Positions 8,745-16,704 of a stretch of 30,969 bases of DNA are shown piece after piece. The notes below the pieces were generated by a model that saw nothing but the letters and a program-made list of their open reading frames with translations, was not told where the DNA came from and ran no database searches. This DNA is from DAOWGG01 sp965369815 (GTDB taxonomy: Bacteria; Patescibacteriota; Gracilibacteria; UM-FILTER-43-11), in assembly GCA_965369815.1 (NCBI GenBank), contig CBDUQS010000010.1, positions 1 through 30,969 of the forward strand, written 5' to 3'. Each line of letters starts with the position of its first letter. The first letter of the stretch is position 1. A program made the translations under genes and the position numbers.

Positions 8745-8773
8745 TTGACATCATTCGTCTCTCATATTAAATT
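8745..8773 (+). promoter_or_regulatory. Possible promoter of the small acidic protein gene
   Basis: TTGACA at 8745-8750 is a perfect -35. The -10 is weak: TAAATT at 8768-8773 with a 17-bp spacer, or TATTAA at 8765-8770 with a 14-bp spacer. It is placed to read the gene that starts at 8800. Confidence 0.5.
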
Positions 8774-8799
8774 AAACATCCTATCTTAATTAAAGCCTT

Positions 8800-9096
8800 A
8801 TGCCAAAACCACCGCCAGAAATCGACGAAGACTGGGGAGAAGATTCGGAAGATACAGCAAGAGCCCCAAAAAACCCCGAATTCAGACTAAGTCCAGAAGA
8901 TGAGATGAAACGCATGCTTGTGGAAGATTTGGTGCAGGGTGCATCGGTTGAAGATCTGCAAAGGTTGGTAGCGTTTTGCAAGGGGACGCAGGAGGACAGA
9001 CAAAAACTAGCGCTTGTTGCCAATGTTTCACGAGAGGAGTTGGCTGCCATACTAGAGCTTTATCGAAACAACAACAAAGACGCGATTGCTAATTAG
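8800..9096 (+). CDS. Small acidic hypothetical protein
   Basis: 98 residues, not recognised. The N-terminal third is acidic and proline-rich (PPPEIDEDWGEDSEDTAR) and probably disordered. The rest (about 34-92) reads as helical segments, including EDEMKRMLVEDLVQ and SREELAAILELYR. There is no signal peptide or membrane segment, so it is probably cytoplasmic. I prefer this frame to the overlapping serine-rich minus-strand frame because its composition is protein-like and a TTGACA lies upstream. Its last 8 bases overlap the end of the convergent thioredoxin-DUF3179 gene. Confidence 0.65.
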   Translation: MPKPPPEIDEDWGEDSEDTARAPKNPEFRLSPEDEMKRMLVEDLVQGASVEDLQRLVAFCKGTQEDRQKLALVANVSREELAAILELYRNNNKDAIAN

Positions 9097-10657
9097 CTAA
9101 CCAAATCCCTGTATCGGGGCGTACGGAAAACCAAGAGAACCAAAAGCTGTAGAATGGAACGACTTCTTCGCCATTTTCACGACGAATATCAATTATTTGT
9201 CGGTCTTTATCGAATTTGATTGTGAGTGACACACCCCCCACTTCGTCCGTAAATTCAGCAGGTCCTTTGTTTAATTCTTCTAGAACATACGCCTGGTATT
9301 CTCCATTTAACTCCACGCCCCACGTGGGTTCTTTGGGGTGATATAAGTCGGAATTATTATCGGTCGGGAAGAAAAGCGAGCGATTGGTCGCATAATCGCC
9401 ATAAGGGGCTTGAGCGTAATTACGAGTTTCCCCTGTATTTTTAGAAAGAACCTGTCCTTTGGGGTGCTCCTTTTTCCAATCTTTATAAAGCAAATTGTCA
9501 TGAGGAACCAGTCGCAGTTTAGCCCCTGTCATTTCACCCACAATCGCCTCGCCAAGCGCTTGCGACCAATAACTATCGGTTTGCCGATCGTACATCACCA
9601 AATTCGAATTCCAAAGCTTACCGCTCGTTCCAAATTCAGATGCTTTTCCATTCACCATCGGATCAAAAACAACTCCTGTTCCACACAGTGGGCAGTAGGT
9701 CACCAGAAGCGACTGATCGCCAATGTTGTCGTTCACAATTTCATGCCAAACCAAGATCTGATTAGGGTAAAACCGATCAATCCCATCAGCTGAAACGGCA
9801 ATACCCAGCCCATCGTCATTCACAAATTTATTGGCTTCTTTTACACTAATAAATTCAGGATTATCAATCGACGGAATGCCATCTTTTCGAGGTCCGCCCG
9901 AACGAATGTCCTTTAGTGGCACACTGTGTTTAATGTCGTCAGTAACCGAGATCGGACGAGTCGATTTTAAAGATTCTTCAATCACAGGCTCCTCATCCAT
10001 GGGCTTTTCGGGCTTAAAATCCTCAATCGGAATATCCCCTCCTGGCTCTTGATACGGCATGTCTTCGGGTGGTTCTGTAATGTCCGTATCGTCAAAATAA
10101 GACGACAGCATTGTACGCAACTCATCTTCACTATAAGGTCCAAATTTACGCTCCTGAATCACTCCGCTTTCATCAATCAAAAAACTGACGGGCATTGAAC
10201 GCCCCTGAAAAGCACCATAAACTTCATCCGATTGATCCAAAAGTAATGGATAAGTCAGATTAAATTGATCAGCGAATTCTTTGGCAGTTTCTACATCTTC
10301 CCCACGATTAACAGCGACCACTTCCAATCCTTTATCTCGGTATTCATCGTAAACCGTTTGGAATAATGGCATTTCGTCCACACAAAAGGGGCACCAGCTC
10401 GCCCAAAAATTAAGCAAAACCTTTTTCCCCCTATAGTCCGCTAGCCGATGTAAATCCATCTTGGATTCAGTGAAACCAGAAAGCAAAAAACCAGGCGCCT
10501 CAGTGCCAACATCCCCTGTCGATCGATCGACAGTTGTGACCCCAACCGCCACCTTTTCACCTGTATTCAGCGTTACCGTCGTTGGGCGGTCTAAGTAATA
10601 AATAACCCCAACAATCAAAACAAGAGCGACGGCCAGTAAAATATTTCGTTTATTCAT
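9089..10657 (-). CDS. Membrane-anchored TlpA-like thioredoxin fused to a DUF3179 domain
   Basis: Start ATG 10657 is preferred; a TTG two codons upstream (10663) is possible. Seen in 522 residues: one N-terminal membrane segment (about 6-22), an AhpC/TSA-TlpA-type redoxin domain (about 50-190) with the active site WCPFC (Cys89, Cys92) and the cis-proline motif SMPVSF near 156, an acidic/proline-rich linker (about 191-240), then a region matching DUF3179 (about 240-520) with CPLCGTG (Cys322, Cys325). TlpA proteins reduce disulfides outside the membrane; the role of DUF3179 is not established. The fusion suggests the redoxin keeps the DUF3179 CxxC pair reduced, which is inference. Topology places both domains outside the cytoplasm. 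No Shine-Dalgarno is visible. Confidence 0.88.
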   Translation of the reverse strand: MNKRNILLAVALVLIVGVIYYLDRPTTVTLNTGEKVAVGVTTVDRSTGDVGTEAPGFLLSGFTESKMDLHRLADYRGKKVLLNFWASWCPFCVDEMPLFQTVYDEYRDKGLEVVAVNRGEDVETAKEFADQFNLTYPLLLDQSDEVYGAFQGRSMPVSFLIDESGVIQERKFGPYSEDELRTMLSSYFDDTDITEPPEDMPYQEPGGDIPIEDFKPEKPMDEEPVIEESLKSTRPISVTDDIKHSVPLKDIRSGGPRKDGIPSIDNPEFISVKEANKFVNDDGLGIAVSADGIDRFYPNQILVWHEIVNDNIGDQSLLVTYCPLCGTGVVFDPMVNGKASEFGTSGKLWNSNLVMYDRQTDSYWSQALGEAIVGEMTGAKLRLVPHDNLLYKDWKKEHPKGQVLSKNTGETRNYAQAPYGDYATNRSLFFPTDNNSDLYHPKEPTWGVELNGEYQAYVLEELNKGPAEFTDEVGGVSLTIKFDKDRQIIDIRRENGEEVVPFYSFWFSWFSVRPDTGIWLAN

Positions 10658-10719
10658 ACTCAAAAATTAAGATGTACTTTGATCTTAACAAAAATTGTAT
10701 CACCTTGCTGTAGCTCTCA

Positions 10720-12030
10720 CTACTTAAGCTTTTTCTTCATATTTTCTCGATCTTCCATCGAAACGGATTTTTTGTTGGGCATTAATTTCATTTTCTGCTC
10801 CATAATAACCATCTTATTGTCAGGCACATCTTTATCCACATACATGCTGCCTCCAATAAAACAGTTTCGCCCAATCTTCACCCCTGGGTTCGTTGATGCA
10901 TTCACCCCAATTCGCGTCCCGCTGCCAATAATCGCTCCGAACTTATTGGAGTCACAGTCCACACGGTCTTTTTTGATATTCACTTTCACATTCTCTTCAT
11001 CAAATCGCAAATTACCCAAAACCGTTCCAGATCCAAACGACACATTGCTATCAATAATACTATCACCCACGTAATTAGTGTGGGTCCACACATCATGATT
11101 CAAATAACTGCGAGCAATCTCCGTAGTATAGCCCACCACACAGTTGTTCCCCAGCATGCTTCCTCGAATCAACGAGTTGTTGGCCACGACACAATTATCT
11201 CCAATATACGCTGGCCCGTGGATCACCGCGTGATCAAAAACTTTGGAATTTTTTCCAATGTAAACATCCCCTTTTATCACAGCAGTTTTAGAAATTTCAG
11301 CGGATTTATCAATCTTTGGCTCCATTTTATCCAAATAATAATTCATCACTTTCACCACATCCCACGGAAACTTAATGGGCTGCCAATTACCAGTGTATTT
11401 AAGGGATGAAATTTTAGCTCCTCCCTTTTTGATGTAGGTGTCCAAAGCTTTTTCGTATCGTCCATCCGCCTTTCCTTTTTCAGCCCTTAAGTGCTTAACA
11501 AAAGCGGGAAAATCGTTATACACATGCACCACGATATTCACCATATCACTCGGTTCTTTTCCTTCTCCAGGTTTCTCAATCACATCCGTCACAAAACCTT
11601 TTTTATCCACTTTTAAGTAGCCTCCTGGAAAATATTGCATCATTCGTTTCCCCACAATCACACCATCTTCCGCTTTTTTGGCGGTTTCAATCACTTTTTC
11701 AAACAAATCATCATCAAACACATCATTGGTGCTCATGATCATAATATTTTTATGAGTCACGGCCGCCGCGCCTGCCAAAACACCACCCGCCATTCCGTCT
11801 TCTAATTTTTTCTGCTCTACCACGAGGACGTTTTTGAAGCCTTTCAGCGCTTCCTCTAATGCTTTCATATTGTGTTTTCCTCCCACAACCAAAATATCCC
11901 GCATTTTTGCTTTTTTAAGCGCCGCCACGCGATGGGCGATCAATGGTTTGCCGACAAATTCCAATGTATTTTTGTCCGAAATCGGATCGAGTCGAGTGGA
12001 TTGTCCGGCCGCGAGAAGAATAACTTGCAT
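10720..12030 (-). CDS. Sugar-phosphate nucleotidyltransferase with left-handed beta-helix tail (GlmU-like layout)
   Basis: 436 residues. The N-terminal part (about 1-225) is a nucleotidyltransferase: ILLAAGQSTRLDPISDK is the phosphate-binding signature and GKPLI follows. The C-terminal part (about 245-410) has hexapeptide repeats such as VIKGDVYIGKNSKV, the left-handed beta-helix seen in GlmU and related enzymes. The likely reaction is activation of a sugar 1-phosphate with a nucleoside triphosphate for wall or surface glycan synthesis. It could be GlmU-like (UDP-GlcNAc) or a glucose-1-phosphate transferase; the sequence alone does not decide. TAACC lies 10 nt before ATG 12030. It is the second gene of a leftward series after the metallo-beta-lactamase. 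Confidence 0.85.
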   Translation of the reverse strand: MQVILLAAGQSTRLDPISDKNTLEFVGKPLIAHRVAALKKAKMRDILVVGGKHNMKALEEALKGFKNVLVVEQKKLEDGMAGGVLAGAAAVTHKNIMIMSTNDVFDDDLFEKVIETAKKAEDGVIVGKRMMQYFPGGYLKVDKKGFVTDVIEKPGEGKEPSDMVNIVVHVYNDFPAFVKHLRAEKGKADGRYEKALDTYIKKGGAKISSLKYTGNWQPIKFPWDVVKVMNYYLDKMEPKIDKSAEISKTAVIKGDVYIGKNSKVFDHAVIHGPAYIGDNCVVANNSLIRGSMLGNNCVVGYTTEIARSYLNHDVWTHTNYVGDSIIDSNVSFGSGTVLGNLRFDEENVKVNIKKDRVDCDSNKFGAIIGSGTRIGVNASTNPGVKIGRNCFIGGSMYVDKDVPDNKMVIMEQKMKLMPNKKSVSMEDRENMKKKLK

Positions 12031-12081
12031 ATTGTTTGGTGGTTACGTCGATTTTTATTTTACCACAAAATCTGGCGAATC

Positions 12082-12179
12082 GTGGGTTTTCTAACCCGCG
12101 AGCGCCGCACCCCATAACCCGCGAGCGCGCCACAAAATTCCAAAAATACATATATTTCATCGCGGGTTAGAAAACCCAC
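12082..12179. repeat. Inverted copies of a dispersed hairpin element
   Basis: GTGGGTTTTCTAACCCGCGA (12082-12101) is the exact reverse complement of 12160-12179. A further partial copy, TAACCCGCGAGCGC, occurs at 12092-12105 and 12115-12128. Each arm also folds alone: GGGTT, a 4-nt loop, AACCC. The block fills the gap between two minus-strand genes and is much richer in GC than its surroundings. A diverged copy sits at 28369-28392. It may be a REP-like element or serve as a 3' structure of the upstream gene. Confidence 0.85.
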
Positions 12180-12195
12180 TCTTCATGTATGTATT

Positions 12196-13050
12196 TTACC
12201 ACTCAAATTCAACCAATCCATCCGTCATCGTATTCCAAATCTCTAAATGTTGAACCTTCTCAAGCGTCTCCTTATGTGGATGTTCGAACTTATTGTCCAA
12301 ACCTGCCGATATTACGACGGTTGATGGGTTTACAGCTGCCAAAAAGGGGTCCGAAGTCGCCGTTTTACTCCCGTGATGTCCGAGTTTCAAAATTCCCGAT
12401 CCTACATCCTGTCCGCTCAACAAGATCTCTCGTTCCTGCGCTATTTCCGCATCACCCGTTAGTAAAATCAAAGGAATCCATCCATCCGAAGTTCTTTGCA
12501 GTAATCGTGTAACAATCGAGGTGTTGTTCTTGTTGTGAACAGCTTGTCCCACCAAACTTTGGCCTTCAAATGGGTATAAAAAATCCAAATACAAATCAGA
12601 GCTAATTTGAAGATCCTGATTATTTTGGACAAAAACCAAGTCAACGTTTTTTGCCTTTATGGTGCGCAAAAAGTCCCCATACATCGGGTCATTTGTTACA
12701 ACACCTGTGAGTATGATTCTTTCGATATTGTATTTCTGAAGCACATCCAAAATTCCACCATAATGATCCCGATGGGGATGGGTTAAAATGAACAGATCAA
12801 TCGTTTTATCGAAAAAATTCATCGCTTTGCTCATCTCATCCACCACTATCGCCCCAGCACCAGCGTCAATTAAAATATTATGATATTCGGGAGTTTGAAT
12901 GAGAATCGCATCCCCTTGCCCCACATCCAAAAAACTCACGGTCAATTTTTGGTGCACCGCAAAGCACTGAATGGTTATCAAGAAAAGCAATCCGACCAAA
13001 ATCAGATGAATCGCCAGCCAACGTTTTAAGGTCCAGTTTTGCATGTCCAT
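12196..13050 (-). CDS. ComEC-like metallo-beta-lactamase-fold hydrolase
   Basis: 284 residues. A membrane or signal segment (about 11-28) is followed by a metallo-beta-lactamase fold of the ComEC C-terminal type: VSFLDVGQGDAILIQ, the metal-binding THPHRDHYGG, LLTGDAE and LGHHGS. In ComEC the domain is linked to DNA processing during natural transformation; stand-alone forms like this one are common, and here the multi-spanning channel part is absent. It probably acts outside the membrane. ATG 13050 is used; ATG 13044 is possible. The leader is pyrimidine-rich (CCTCCC) with TAACC 15 nt upstream. The 3' end abuts the hairpin element at 12160-12179. Confidence 0.88.
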   Translation of the reverse strand: MDMQNWTLKRWLAIHLILVGLLFLITIQCFAVHQKLTVSFLDVGQGDAILIQTPEYHNILIDAGAGAIVVDEMSKAMNFFDKTIDLFILTHPHRDHYGGILDVLQKYNIERIILTGVVTNDPMYGDFLRTIKAKNVDLVFVQNNQDLQISSDLYLDFLYPFEGQSLVGQAVHNKNNTSIVTRLLQRTSDGWIPLILLTGDAEIAQEREILLSGQDVGSGILKLGHHGSKTATSDPFLAAVNPSTVVISAGLDNKFEHPHKETLEKVQHLEIWNTMTDGLVEFEW

Positions 13051-13071
13051 TTCGGGAGGACATGCGGTTAA

Positions 13072-13551
13072 TTATTGTTCAGAAGATAACGTTAAAACAT
13101 CATTTCCTTTTCCAATCGGATGGTATTCATCATGGCCATCAGGATTAGCATGTTTGTAGTGAATCACTCCATTAGAGCCAAGGCAAAGAGCATCATCTTT
13201 ACCTCGTTGTAAATCGCTCAGGCAAACCAAATTAGCACATTGTTTTCGGAAATCAGGAATCAAGAGATGAGTTTCTCCACTTTGGCGAAGAGCTTCCAAA
13301 AAAACACCAGGTGAAACAGGAGTTTCCTTTGAGCTGAAGAGTAAAACATTTTGCAAGTCAATTCGGCCTGTAACCACTAAGTGATCAAGGGCGCTAATGT
13401 CAGCATGCTCCTTTAGGGAAGCAATTTGAGAAGGGCTAACCCATAACTTTTCGTCCTCATGTTCAAAAGGCTTTGCATTGTTGGGAATGGTATCGGAATT
13501 TGTTTCAGGAATACCAACGAGTCCTAATTCTTGAAGGGTGAGTGATGTCAT
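13072..13551 (-). CDS. Hypothetical protein
   Basis: 159 residues, not recognised. It has no signal peptide or membrane segment. The C-terminal half has two cysteines close together (QCANLVC) and a His/Asp-rich end (HYKHANPDGHDEYHP), which could suit metal binding, but I cannot assign a family. It lies 21 bp upstream of the metallo-beta-lactamase gene on the same strand, so the two are probably co-transcribed. A promoter fits at 13573-13601. Confidence 0.7.
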   Translation of the reverse strand: MTSLTLQELGLVGIPETNSDTIPNNAKPFEHEDEKLWVSPSQIASLKEHADISALDHLVVTGRIDLQNVLLFSSKETPVSPGVFLEALRQSGETHLLIPDFRKQCANLVCLSDLQRGKDDALCLGSNGVIHYKHANPDGHDEYHPIGKGNDVLTLSSEQ

Positions 13552-13572
13552 AAATAATTTAAAAGGTACTTA

Positions 13573-13601
13573 CTTATAGACAAAATTAGACAAATTGTCA
13601 A
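13573..13601 (-). promoter_or_regulatory. Promoter of the hypothetical/metallo-beta-lactamase pair
   Basis: On the minus strand TTGACA (13601-13596), a 17-bp spacer and TATAAG (13578-13573). This is a near-consensus promoter 22 bp before the start codon at 13551. Confidence 0.65.
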
Positions 13602-13609
13602 ACAAATAC

Positions 13610-13639
13610 TTGTCAAAAGGGTATTTAATGATGTAGCAT
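13610..13639 (+). promoter_or_regulatory. Possible promoter of the HAD gene at 13672
   Basis: TTGTCA (13610-13615), an 18-bp spacer and TAGCAT (13634-13639), 32 bp before the start codon. It is divergent from the promoter at 13573-13601, with only about 8 bp between the two -35 boxes. Confidence 0.45.
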
Positions 13640-13671
13640 ACGGGGCCTTTCATTTTTAATTCATCTATTTT

Positions 13672-14907
13672 ATGGGAAACATAGAAAATGACCCAATTGA
13701 TCCTAACTCTGAAAATACAGAAGATGCAAAGATACCTACGGTGTTAGAGCCTTTAGAAAATGCTGATAAAATTAAGTACCTTCTTGTTGATGCTGATAAT
13801 AATTTATGGGATTGGGTGGCAATGCACGCAGAAGGAATGCATCGAATGGCATGTGAGCTTTGTACCGTCACAGGAATTGCGTACGAAGACATTCAGGCAT
13901 CGATGAAGCGTGTTTATAAAGCAGCAAAAACGCTCGATTTTTCCAACCTGGTCGAAAGCATGGATATTATACAAGCTTATGCATCTGCAAAGGCAGAAAC
14001 GATCATGCTAGAAGACGTAGAGGCGACACGAAAGGCCCGTGCAGTGATGCAGAGCAATATTGTTGCTGAGCTGGTAATTGTTGCTAAAAAAGCTTACGAC
14101 AAAAATCGAAAGAAGAATTTTGATTTATATCCAGGTGTTTTGGAGGTTTTCCAACAAATTGCAGATCACAGAAAAGATATTCAAATTATTATTTTAACGG
14201 ACGCCCCTTACCACAAAACCATTCAGCGTATTTTAATGTTTGGTTTAGCTCCTTACGTCACCAAGATGTTTGCGCAAGTTCAAAAGAAGCTCCGATTTGA
14301 GGATGATGTTGAATTTGAGCCTGGTCAGGAGTATTTGAGGCCATTTTTTGAAGCCATTAAGGCAACTATTCCCCATAAAGCCAATTATTCTCAGCAAGCA
14401 TTGGTGAGCAGCGGTGCGCTTCGGACCCCTTTTCAAGTGGTGGTTATGGATGAAGGAGAAAGAAAGCCAGGGGTTAAGCACCATCGTCGCTTAGGAATAA
14501 CAGAAGAGGAGGCTCATGAACAAGTGATGGTTTGGGGTGATAATGCCTTAAAAGATGGTGGACAGGCGTGTGGCATCTATATTCCCAATGCTTCGGAAAA
14601 GAAAGAGGGAAAACAGATCGAAAAAACCCATAACGCAGAAGCAAAAGCTTATGCTTATTCAGAATACGGACAAAGCAATGCTCCACGAACAGTAGAATTA
14701 TTAACTGGGTTTGGGTCGACTCAAGAAGTAAGCAGAAATTTGAGTGACGGAAGTGTCGCACTAGAAGAGCTTAAGCAAACCCAAGAGGCTTTGATCGAAC
14801 AGCAGATCCAGAAGCATCGCACAGAGATAAAAGAGATTGTACACACGGTTCAATTCTGTGATCTTTTGAATATTCCACGCCCAGCTAAGTATCAAGAAGC
14901 TGCTTAA
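13672..14907 (+). CDS. HAD-superfamily protein, unusual large form
   Basis: 411 residues. The HAD catalytic motifs are recognisable: motif I LLVDADNNLWD (Asp40 and Asp42), motif II ILTDAP (Thr176), a candidate motif III Lys in ERKPG (Lys265) and motif IV VWGDNALKDGG (Asp290 and Asp295). This predicts a phosphatase or phosphotransferase using an aspartyl-phosphate intermediate; the substrate is unknown. The helical segment between motifs I and II is long (about 43-150), and the C-terminal 100 residues after motif IV are extra, ending in a Gln/Glu-rich helix. No signal peptide. No Shine-Dalgarno or TAACC precedes ATG 13672. A hairpin terminator follows. Confidence 0.8.
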   Translation: MGNIENDPIDPNSENTEDAKIPTVLEPLENADKIKYLLVDADNNLWDWVAMHAEGMHRMACELCTVTGIAYEDIQASMKRVYKAAKTLDFSNLVESMDIIQAYASAKAETIMLEDVEATRKARAVMQSNIVAELVIVAKKAYDKNRKKNFDLYPGVLEVFQQIADHRKDIQIIILTDAPYHKTIQRILMFGLAPYVTKMFAQVQKKLRFEDDVEFEPGQEYLRPFFEAIKATIPHKANYSQQALVSSGALRTPFQVVVMDEGERKPGVKHHRRLGITEEEAHEQVMVWGDNALKDGGQACGIYIPNASEKKEGKQIEKTHNAEAKAYAYSEYGQSNAPRTVELLTGFGSTQEVSRNLSDGSVALEELKQTQEALIEQQIQKHRTEIKEIVHTVQFCDLLNIPRPAKYQEAA

Positions 14908-14940
14908 AAAAAGACCCCCAGAGAACTGAAGGTCTTAATT
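14906..14940. terminator. Bidirectional terminator between convergent genes
   Basis: AAGACC (14911-14916) pairs with GGTCTT (14931-14936). On the minus strand the hairpin is followed by a run of seven T (complement of 14906-14912), which makes it a good rho-independent terminator for the LPQTG gene. In the plus direction the tail is only weakly T-rich. Confidence 0.75.
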
Positions 14941-14963
14941 AAGTTTGTTTTACTTTTTATTTC

Positions 14964-16511
14964 TTAAATACGATGGTCGTCTTCTTTACGACGTAGTGCC
15001 TTTCGAGCTCCAAATCCACTTAGAAGAAGTAGTAATCCAGCTCCAACACCAGTTTGTGGAAGGCGGATAGATTTAATTGCACCAGTACTTTCGTTACCGG
15101 CGGTATCTTTTGTGGTTACTTTAAAGGTGTATTCTTTACCACCTTCTAAGCCACCAACTTCTGTAGTAGCAGCAGAATCACCAAGCGCTTTACCAGCGTC
15201 ATAAGTGCTTCCACGATCCATGCTCATATAAAGCATCTGTTCCACAAGGTCTTTCGCAGTGTTCAAGCTTGGAGTCCATTTAAGAACAATAGCAAACTGC
15301 TCAAGTTGTTTCTTAAAGGTCAAAATCAAATTCGTCACATTTTCAGGAGGAGTAGTGTCTTCTAGCTCCACTACTTCGTATCCAGAAGCTAAATCACCAG
15401 AACAATTGTCGATGCTAAAGGCTTCACGGTAAGCGTTGGTATCAGCGTAAGTGCCTTTTTCAACCTTACATTCCATATCAGTTCCAGAGAAAAGAATGCT
15501 TGGATGTTTTTCAGCAGAATAGCTTACCAAAACATCATCACCCTCAGTACCAGTGATAGTTAGTTTATAAGTATGTGTATCGCTACTTTCAGTAACACTT
15601 GCAGCAGTACCATCGCTCATGTGAGCTAAGAAACAACTCATGTTATCACCACAATCTTCAGCTTCAGCAGCAGCTTCTTCAGTTTCCTCTGCTTCAGCAG
15701 CTTCTTCCTCCTCAGCTGGAGCTTCCTCTGCTTCAGCAGCTTCTTCCTCCTCTGCAGGAGGCTCATTGGCAGAACCAAGGAATAATCCAGAATCAGTGCT
15801 TCCACTTACAATTGGATTCTCCACAAGGTCTTTAATAAGAACGCCCGCGGTTACAATATAATTAACGTTTTCAGATTGTTCAGAGGTTTCTAAAAGAACT
15901 GTTTTGCTAGTAGCGTCCAAAGCATCCATTGTTGCACTTGTAACTTCTAACGAATTAGCAGGATTGATTTGTTCAACGATCCCGAAAGCCATTTCAGGAG
16001 ACTCAGCAGGAAGCTGAACCGGTTCGCTAAATACCACTTTTACATGCATTTTATCTGGAGCAGAAACACTAGTAACCGTTGGAGAATCAGTATCAGCTCC
16101 CTCAGGAACTTCTTCGTCTTCACCAGCCATGGTGGTTGCACTAGCTTCTAAACTATATTGTTCACTTTCCAAATCATCAGAACTCATCGCTGTAACAGAA
16201 AAGTAATAAGCAGTGTTTGGATTTAGTGTATCAACCACATATGAAGTGGTATTACCAGGAGTATCCGTTGTATTGTCATATTCTCCTTCTCCAGCTTCAA
16301 ATACCGAAGTGGCACCATGATAAATGCGGTAGTGATCCACAGTACCCCCATCACCGTCTTTAGCGGTGTTCCAGGTAAGTCCAATGGAGTTCTCATCAAT
16401 TGCAGTTGCATCGAGTCCAGTCACATCTTCCGGCGTACCGGCAGCAAAAGTGAGCTGAGTAGCGAAGACAAGCGCGCTGATTAGAGAAATAAGGAATTTT
16501 TTGGTATTCAT
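14964..16511 (-). CDS. Cell-wall-anchored fibronectin type III protein with LPQTG sorting signal
   Basis: 515 residues, exported. Seen: a signal peptide (about 1-23), a fibronectin type III domain (about 25-130), an Ig-like region (about 143-245), an Ala/Glu repeat linker (about 253-288), a cysteine-containing region (about 290-385, with CGDNMSC and further cysteines), a second FN3 domain (about 388-480), then LPQTG (484-488), a hydrophobic stretch and a basic tail (RKALRRK). This is the classical three-part sortase signal. The protein is predicted to be cut at LPQT|G and joined to the wall, plausibly by the sortase at 7581-8687. Promoter upstream, terminator downstream, so it is a single-gene unit. 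Confidence 0.93.
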   Translation of the reverse strand: MNTKKFLISLISALVFATQLTFAAGTPEDVTGLDATAIDENSIGLTWNTAKDGDGGTVDHYRIYHGATSVFEAGEGEYDNTTDTPGNTTSYVVDTLNPNTAYYFSVTAMSSDDLESEQYSLEASATTMAGEDEEVPEGADTDSPTVTSVSAPDKMHVKVVFSEPVQLPAESPEMAFGIVEQINPANSLEVTSATMDALDATSKTVLLETSEQSENVNYIVTAGVLIKDLVENPIVSGSTDSGLFLGSANEPPAEEEEAAEAEEAPAEEEEAAEAEETEEAAAEAEDCGDNMSCFLAHMSDGTAASVTESSDTHTYKLTITGTEGDDVLVSYSAEKHPSILFSGTDMECKVEKGTYADTNAYREAFSIDNCSGDLASGYEVVELEDTTPPENVTNLILTFKKQLEQFAIVLKWTPSLNTAKDLVEQMLYMSMDRGSTYDAGKALGDSAATTEVGGLEGGKEYTFKVTTKDTAGNESTGAIKSIRLPQTGVGAGLLLLLSGFGARKALRRKEDDHRI

Positions 16512-16571
16512 GGCTTTTTTATTTATATATTTATTCGCCTTAGGTATTCACCTGTGGCAAGAAATCTTACT

Positions 16572-16600
16572 ATTATAACAAATTCGAACGAATAAAGCAA
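16572..16600 (-). promoter_or_regulatory. Promoter of the LPQTG protein gene
   Basis: On the minus strand TTGCTT (16600-16595), a 17-bp spacer and TATAAT (16577-16572). The implied leader is about 55 nt and contains the short hairpin AGGTGAATACCT. This is the longest leader in the window; no TAACC or Shine-Dalgarno is present in it. Confidence 0.75.
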
Positions 16601-16639
16601 GGGGTATCACCCTAAGAACGCATACATAATTGGATGGTA

Positions 16640-16667
16640 TTGTCTTTTGGATTCAAAGTTTTATAAT
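16640..16667 (+). promoter_or_regulatory. Promoter of acsA
   Basis: TTGTCT (16640-16645), a 16-bp spacer and a perfect TATAAT (16662-16667). The start codon is 38 bp further, giving a leader of about 30 nt that contains TAACC at 16691-16695. The rest of the 193-bp divergent region holds only this promoter and the opposite one. Confidence 0.75.
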
Positions 16668-16704
16668 GGAAAAGAAATAAAAACACACACTAACCCCCCT
16701 AAAA

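Noticed and set aside
8790..9050. Serine-rich open frame opposite the small acidic protein
   Set aside because: Composition (runs of Ser, Cys) is typical of a mirror frame, and the plus frame has better protein-like composition and a TTGACA upstream.
15640..15861. Ser/Ala-rich open frame opposite the LPQTG protein
   Set aside because: It is the reverse reading of the Ala/Glu linker repeats; no signal and no separate start context.
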